Source of the DNA: Niastella sp.
Lineage (GTDB): Bacteria; Bacteroidota; Bacteroidia; Chitinophagales; Chitinophagaceae
DNA length: 9,179 nt
Reading direction: 5' to 3'
Assembly: GCA_021154515.1 (NCBI GenBank)
Contig: JAJKIL010000291.1
Span: forward strand, 1 to 9,179
This document shows, piece after piece, positions 9,164 through 9,179 of this stretch. A program made the translations under genes and the position numbers. The first letter of the stretch is position 1. Each line of letters starts with the position of its first letter. The notes under the pieces are model-generated. The model was not told the origin of the DNA and searched no databases. It saw only the letters and a program-made list of their open reading frames with translations.

Positions 9164-9179
9164 GAGAAAGATCAAATAA

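Overview
The window looks like chromosomal core DNA from a member of the Bacteroidota, most likely family Chitinophagaceae (genus not resolved). Three things support this. The proteins have lineage traits: a SecA of 1106 residues with the long insertions typical of this phylum, a TPR/beta-propeller/CRD/OmpA_C protein, and a PorV/PorQ-like barrel. Start codons lack Shine-Dalgarno sequences. Matches to the Bacteroidota -7 promoter box TAnnTTTG lie just upstream of several genes.

Layout: a partial outer-membrane barrel gene (610 to 1, minus strand, running off the left edge) is divergent from a plus-strand series that fills the rest. That series is folD (one-carbon metabolism), queE (7-deazaguanine/queuosine synthesis), a PorE-like OmpA-family envelope protein, dprA (processing of incoming single-stranded DNA) and secA (preprotein translocase ATPase). 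A strong intrinsic terminator at 4351-4388 separates the OmpA-family gene from dprA. folD and queE each have a perfect TAnnTTTG box only 4-5 nt before the ATG, which suggests leaderless or nearly leaderless mRNAs.

The products do not form one pathway. Two are biosynthetic enzymes (FolD, QueE), three relate to the envelope or export (barrel, OmpA-family protein, SecA), and DprA handles DNA. The barrel and OmpA-family proteins would be exported through SecA-powered SecYEG and may be linked to the type IX secretion system. That link rests on domain architecture only.

I see no mobile element, CRISPR array, tRNA, rRNA, phage or defence module, and no convincing new multi-gene system. The most unusual signal is in the 267-nt gap before secA (5576-5842). 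TTGAC/GTCAA occurs five times in 92 bp, arranged as two hairpin-capable inverted repeats with a possible alternative pairing, all inside a 59-codon open frame that stops 19 nt before secA. Other items to check are an 18-residue hydrophobic mini-ORF overlapping the queE stop codon, and repeat-like intergenic words before the OmpA-family gene and dprA.
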